Notes under the pieces: model-generated
What the model saw: the letters and a program-made list of their open reading frames with translations, nothing else
Told to the model about the DNA's origin: nothing
The model's database searches: none
Shown here: in pieces, positions 6,676 to 9,055 of the stretch
Layout of the letters: each line of letters starts with the position of its first letter
Numbering within the stretch: position 1 is the stretch's first letter
Program-made: the position numbers and the translations under genes
Assembly: GCA_012523535.1 (NCBI GenBank)
Contig: JAAYII010000375.1
Span: forward strand, 1 to 9,055
Origin: Peptococcaceae bacterium
Lineage (GTDB): Bacteria; Bacillota; Desulfitobacteriia; Desulfitobacteriales; Syntrophobotulaceae
DNA: 9,055 bases
Direction of reading: 5' to 3'

Positions 6676-6828
6676 ATGTGTTTTAGACCCCCATCTGCGG
6701 CTAAACCCGTGGAGTGCCCTAATTGTAAGAAAAAGATACCAGTAGTCGGTGGAGTAAGACAAAAGGTATGTCCTTTCTGCAAGACGGAATTGCCGGCGGA
6801 GACACCCAATAAACCTGCTGAAAATTAA
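6676..6828 (+). CDS. Small zinc-ribbon protein, MCFRPP N-terminus
   Basis: This short gene encodes 50 residues and begins at ATG 6676, nine bases after a strong GAGGAGG site (6660-6666). A longer frame from a TTG at 6616 is rejected because that codon overlaps the -12 region of the sigma-54 promoter and has no ribosome binding site. Two CxxC knuckles, CPNC (Cys14, Cys17) and CPFC (Cys32, Cys35), separated by 14 residues, form a rubredoxin- or zinc-ribbon-like metal site. The N-terminus MCFRPPSAAKP has an extra cysteine, and the tail is proline- and acid-rich. There is no signal peptide or membrane segment, so it should be cytoplasmic. The start MCFRPP resembles small zinc-ribbon proteins I recall from anaerobic Firmicutes; this is memory, not a search. 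It stands alone under sigma-54 control before a molybdopterin enzyme, so a partner or accessory role is plausible but unproven. Confidence 0.8.
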   Translation: MCFRPPSAAKPVECPNCKKKIPVVGGVRQKVCPFCKTELPAETPNKPAEN

Positions 6829-6887
6829 TTTAATACTTTTTTTATTTTGATACTGTTCGTTAACATAAAAGAATAGGTATAACCACA

Positions 6888-6919
6888 AGGGGACACACCT
6901 TTTATAAGGAATGTCCCCT
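6888..6919. repeat. Intergenic palindromic hairpin with GGGGACA arms
   Basis: AGGGGACA (6888-6895) pairs with TGTCCCCT (6912-6919). Inside, after a two-by-two internal loop, CCTT (6898-6901) pairs with AAGG (6906-6909) around TTAT. It lies 60 bases after the zinc-ribbon gene and is not followed by T residues. It could slow or stop transcription, but its form suggests a dispersed REP-like palindrome; AGGGGACAC recurs at 4038-4046. Confidence 0.5.
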
Positions 6920-6955
6920 GCTTAATTGTAATCAACTGCTGATGGAATATAAAAG

Positions 6956-6982
6956 TGAAAAAAGATTTTTCATAATGAAAAA
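6956..6982. promoter_or_regulatory. Possible activator-binding dyad upstream of the second sigma-54 promoter
   Basis: TGAAAAA (6956-6962) and TTTTTCA (6966-6972) form a perfect 7-base inverted repeat with a 3-base spacer, and a third copy of TGAAAAA follows at 6976-6982. The group lies about 60-90 bases upstream of the -24 element, the usual position of an enhancer site. The surroundings are AT-rich, so chance is not excluded. The remainder of 6829-7042 shows nothing else except the hairpin at 6888-6919. Confidence 0.3.
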
Positions 6983-7042
6983 GCTCAATTAATAATCCTT
7001 TTACAATTGTTGAATTTATAACATTTATTAAGGCTGGGATAT

Positions 7043-7058
7043 TGGCATATAATTTGCA
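7043..7058 (+). promoter_or_regulatory. Sigma-54 (-24/-12) promoter of the molybdopterin oxidoreductase gene
   Basis: TGGCATATAATTTGCA fits TGGCACRNNNNTTGCW at 15 of 16 positions, with GG (7044-7045) and GC (7056-7057) exactly 10 bases apart. The single deviation, T at position 6, is the same as in the promoter at 6605-6620. The start would be near 7069, giving a leader of about 54 bases before ATG 7123. Expression therefore should depend on an enhancer-binding activator such as the one at 4370-6427. Confidence 0.85.
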
Positions 7059-7122
7059 GCATTATATTGCGGGATAAAATATTAATTTTTATATTTTGTA
7101 AATATAGAGCTGGAGGCAAGAG

Positions 7123-9055
7123 ATGAAGAGAAATTTCGATTTTGAACAGGAAGGGATTCAGGTCAAAAAATCTTGCTGTTATTTTTGTCACCAGAACTGC
7201 GGAGTGCTTGCTTATGTCAAGGATGATAAGGTGCTGGCTATTGAAGGTGACCCTGATTTCCCAACCAACACCGGCGGATTATGTTGCCGGGGCAATATTG
7301 CTTTGCTTCACCTGGACCATCCCGATCGGATTAATTATCCCTTAAAGAGGGTTGGTAAACGGGGAGAAGGTAAATGGCAAAGAATTTCCTGGGATCAAGC
7401 CCTGGATGAAATTGCGGCTAAACTGTCTCAAATCAGAGAAGAATATGGCGCGGAGGCCGTGGCTACTGCCGGGGGCACACAACGCACTGACGACTGGGCT
7501 CGCCGTCGGTTTATGAATTTATTCGGCAGTCCAAACGGCTTCCATAATTCGCATTTATGTTGGATCCCAACCTTTATGATTGAAACGGCGATTTGCGGTT
7601 GGAGTCCCTTTGAAATTGATTTAGCCAACAGCCGCTGTATCGTTTTATGGGGACAGAATCCGGGGGCTTCCAGTATGCCCGAAATGAGTCATCTCAGTAC
7701 TTTGAGAGAAAAAGGATTAAAAATTATTACCATTGATCCACGATTTACGGAAACTGCCGCTAAATCAGACTTGTGGTTGCCTTTGCGTCCGGGATCCGAT
7801 CTTGCTCTAGCTTTGGCTTGGTTAAATGTTATTATCTATGAGGGTTTATATGACCCGGATTTTGTGGAGAATTATTGTCAAGGTTTCAGCGAGCTAGCCA
7901 ATCATGTGGAACAGTTTACGCCGGAGTGGGCGGAGCCTTTAACCTGGCTTAGTGCCGACCTTATCCGGGAAAGTGCCAGGATGTATGCGCTGAATAAACC
8001 CGCTAATATTCAGTGGGGAGTCGCCATGGATCAACAGGGTAGGGCTTCAGGGTCGGCCATTCATGCCCGAACATTGATACGCGCCATTACCGGTAACCTT
8101 GATATACCCGGGTCTGATCTCTTAACCGGCCCCAGCATGGAGTTTATAACCGATGAGGAAATGGAAGCCAATGAATACTTAAGTGATGAACAAAAAGCCA
8201 AACAGCTTGGTGCCGATAAATTTAAATTGCTAACTTGGCCCGGTTACAGTAAGATTGTCGAGATGAGCAAGAAGTACTGGGGAAAAGCACCGACCGCCGA
8301 ATGGATGTGCGAGGCTCATCCGCCTTCGGTATTTAGAGCGATTATAACAGGCGAGCCTTATCCTGTTAAAGCGCTTTTGGTTTCAGCCACCAATCCGATC
8401 AACTCTTACGGCGAGAGTAAATTGGTCTTGGAAGCCTTAAGGAAAGTCGATTTTCTGGTAACTTGCGAATATTGGATGACTCCCACGGCCGCTCTCTCCG
8501 ATTATGTCCTGCCGATTGCCGGGGCACTGGAAAGGCCGACAATAACCAGCAGTTACGGCTGTTCGGATTATCTGATCGCTTCTCAGCGGGCAATAAAACC
8601 GATGTACGAACGACGCAATGATTATAATTTCTGGCGAGACCTTGGAATTCGTTTAGGACAAGAGGATATGTGGCCTTGGGAAACGGTGGAAGATGCTTAT
8701 TTATATAAAATTGAACCCCTGGGCTATGGTAGTGAAAGTTATGACGAGTTTGTAGAATATTGGCGCTACCACTTTCCGGAGCGTCAATACCAAAAATATT
8801 TGGAAAGAGGATTTGCTACGCCTTCGGGCAAGGTTGAACTTTATTCTACCGTTCTTAAAGATTTGGGGTATCCGCCCATGCCGGAATATGTAGGACCTGT
8901 TGAAAACGAGATAGACCATCCGGAATTGGCCAAGGAGTACCCACTGGTTTTGTCCACGGGTCACGGTTTTATGCCTTTCCATCATTCAGAGCATTTCCAG
9001 ATCCCGGATGTTCGTTTCCTCAATCATGAGCCTTATTTCCAGATCAATCCTGCAA
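7123..9055 (+). CDS. Molybdopterin (bis-MGD) oxidoreductase, acetylene hydratase/catechol dehydroxylase-like, 3' end outside window
   Basis: The open frame gives 644 residues and runs off the window without a stop; the family is usually about 730-900 residues, so the end of the C-terminal cofactor-binding domain is missing. ATG 7123 follows GGAGG (7112-7116) by six bases. There is no twin-arginine signal, so the enzyme is cytoplasmic. The [4Fe-4S] ligands are Cys19, Cys22, Cys26 and Cys54 (CYFCHQNC and GLCCRG). Cys146 in NSHLCW aligns with the Mo/W-coordinating cysteine of acetylene hydratase. Other family segments are IDPRFTETA (about 204-212), the TNP of SATNPINSYG (423-425), MTPTAALSDYVLP and TPSGKVELY (566-574). 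His23 stands where acetylene hydratase has its catalytic Asp13, so that activity is unlikely. The overall match (by memory) is to the acetylene hydratase, transhydroxylase and catechol dehydroxylase branch of the DMSO reductase superfamily. The reaction is unknown. A ferredoxin-like electron-transfer subunit often follows such genes, but it would lie beyond the window. Confidence 0.92.
   Translation, partial: MKRNFDFEQEGIQVKKSCCYFCHQNCGVLAYVKDDKVLAIEGDPDFPTNTGGLCCRGNIALLHLDHPDRINYPLKRVGKRGEGKWQRISWDQALDEIAAKLSQIREEYGAEAVATAGGTQRTDDWARRRFMNLFGSPNGFHNSHLCWIPTFMIETAICGWSPFEIDLANSRCIVLWGQNPGASSMPEMSHLSTLREKGLKIITIDPRFTETAAKSDLWLPLRPGSDLALALAWLNVIIYEGLYDPDFVENYCQGFSELANHVEQFTPEWAEPLTWLSADLIRESARMYALNKPANIQWGVAMDQQGRASGSAIHARTLIRAITGNLDIPGSDLLTGPSMEFITDEEMEANEYLSDEQKAKQLGADKFKLLTWPGYSKIVEMSKKYWGKAPTAEWMCEAHPPSVFRAIITGEPYPVKALLVSATNPINSYGESKLVLEALRKVDFLVTCEYWMTPTAALSDYVLPIAGALERPTITSSYGCSDYLIASQRAIKPMYERRNDYNFWRDLGIRLGQEDMWPWETVEDAYLYKIEPLGYGSESYDEFVEYWRYHFPERQYQKYLERGFATPSGKVELYSTVLKDLGYPPMPEYVGPVENEIDHPELAKEYPLVLSTGHGFMPFHHSEHFQIPDVRFLNHEPYFQINPA

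Noticed and set aside
7142..7345. 67-codon plus-strand open frame within the start of the molybdopterin enzyme gene
   Set aside because: It is out of frame with the oxidoreductase, whose cysteine motifs and downstream family segments are continuous from ATG 7123.
7123..9055. Calling the molybdopterin enzyme an acetylene hydratase or formate dehydrogenase
   Set aside because: The acetylene hydratase catalytic Asp position is His23. The metal ligand is Cys followed by Trp, without the adjacent His expected in formate dehydrogenases.

Overview
The window looks like an AT-rich piece of a low-GC Gram-positive anaerobe, most likely a strictly anaerobic Clostridia member of the Peptococcaceae/Desulfitobacterium-Desulfosporosinus type. 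This is inferred from strong GGAGG ribosome binding sites, lipobox-type lipoproteins instead of periplasmic proteins, an AcoR-like sigma-54 activator, and a cytoplasmic bis-MGD molybdo/tungsto-enzyme with a GLCCRG cysteine motif. No rRNA, tRNA, CRISPR array, transposase or phage gene is visible. Every gene found lies on the + strand.

Layout: (1) 201-1385, an iron-type (group III) alcohol dehydrogenase. (2) 1595-2662 and 2971-4017, two tandemly duplicated lipoprotein substrate-binding proteins (RbsB-like type I fold, about two-thirds identical by eye). Each appears to have its own promoter; the first ends in a good intrinsic terminator, the second is followed by a strong hairpin. No permease or ATPase gene is present. 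(3) 4370-6427, a GAF-PAS-AAA+-Fis sigma-54-dependent activator with a GTG start. (4) 6676-6828, a 50-residue zinc-ribbon protein. (5) 7123 to the window end, the first 644 residues of a molybdopterin oxidoreductase of the acetylene hydratase / catechol dehydroxylase-like branch, cut off by the window edge.

The most striking regulatory observation is that the zinc-ribbon gene and the molybdopterin enzyme are each preceded by a near-consensus sigma-54 promoter (T6605-T6620 and T7043-A7058, each 15 of 16 positions against TGGCACRNNNNTTGCW, with exact GG-N10-GC spacing). The upstream genes show sigma-A-like promoters instead. The activator encoded just upstream is the obvious candidate to switch on these two units in response to a small molecule bound by its GAF or PAS domain.

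As a working picture (inference), this is an inducible catabolic or respiratory locus. A cytoplasmic sensor detects a substrate and turns on a bis-MGD enzyme of unknown reaction plus a small zinc-ribbon partner. The neighbouring lipoproteins and alcohol dehydrogenase may capture or process related compounds. The substrate cannot be named from the sequence.
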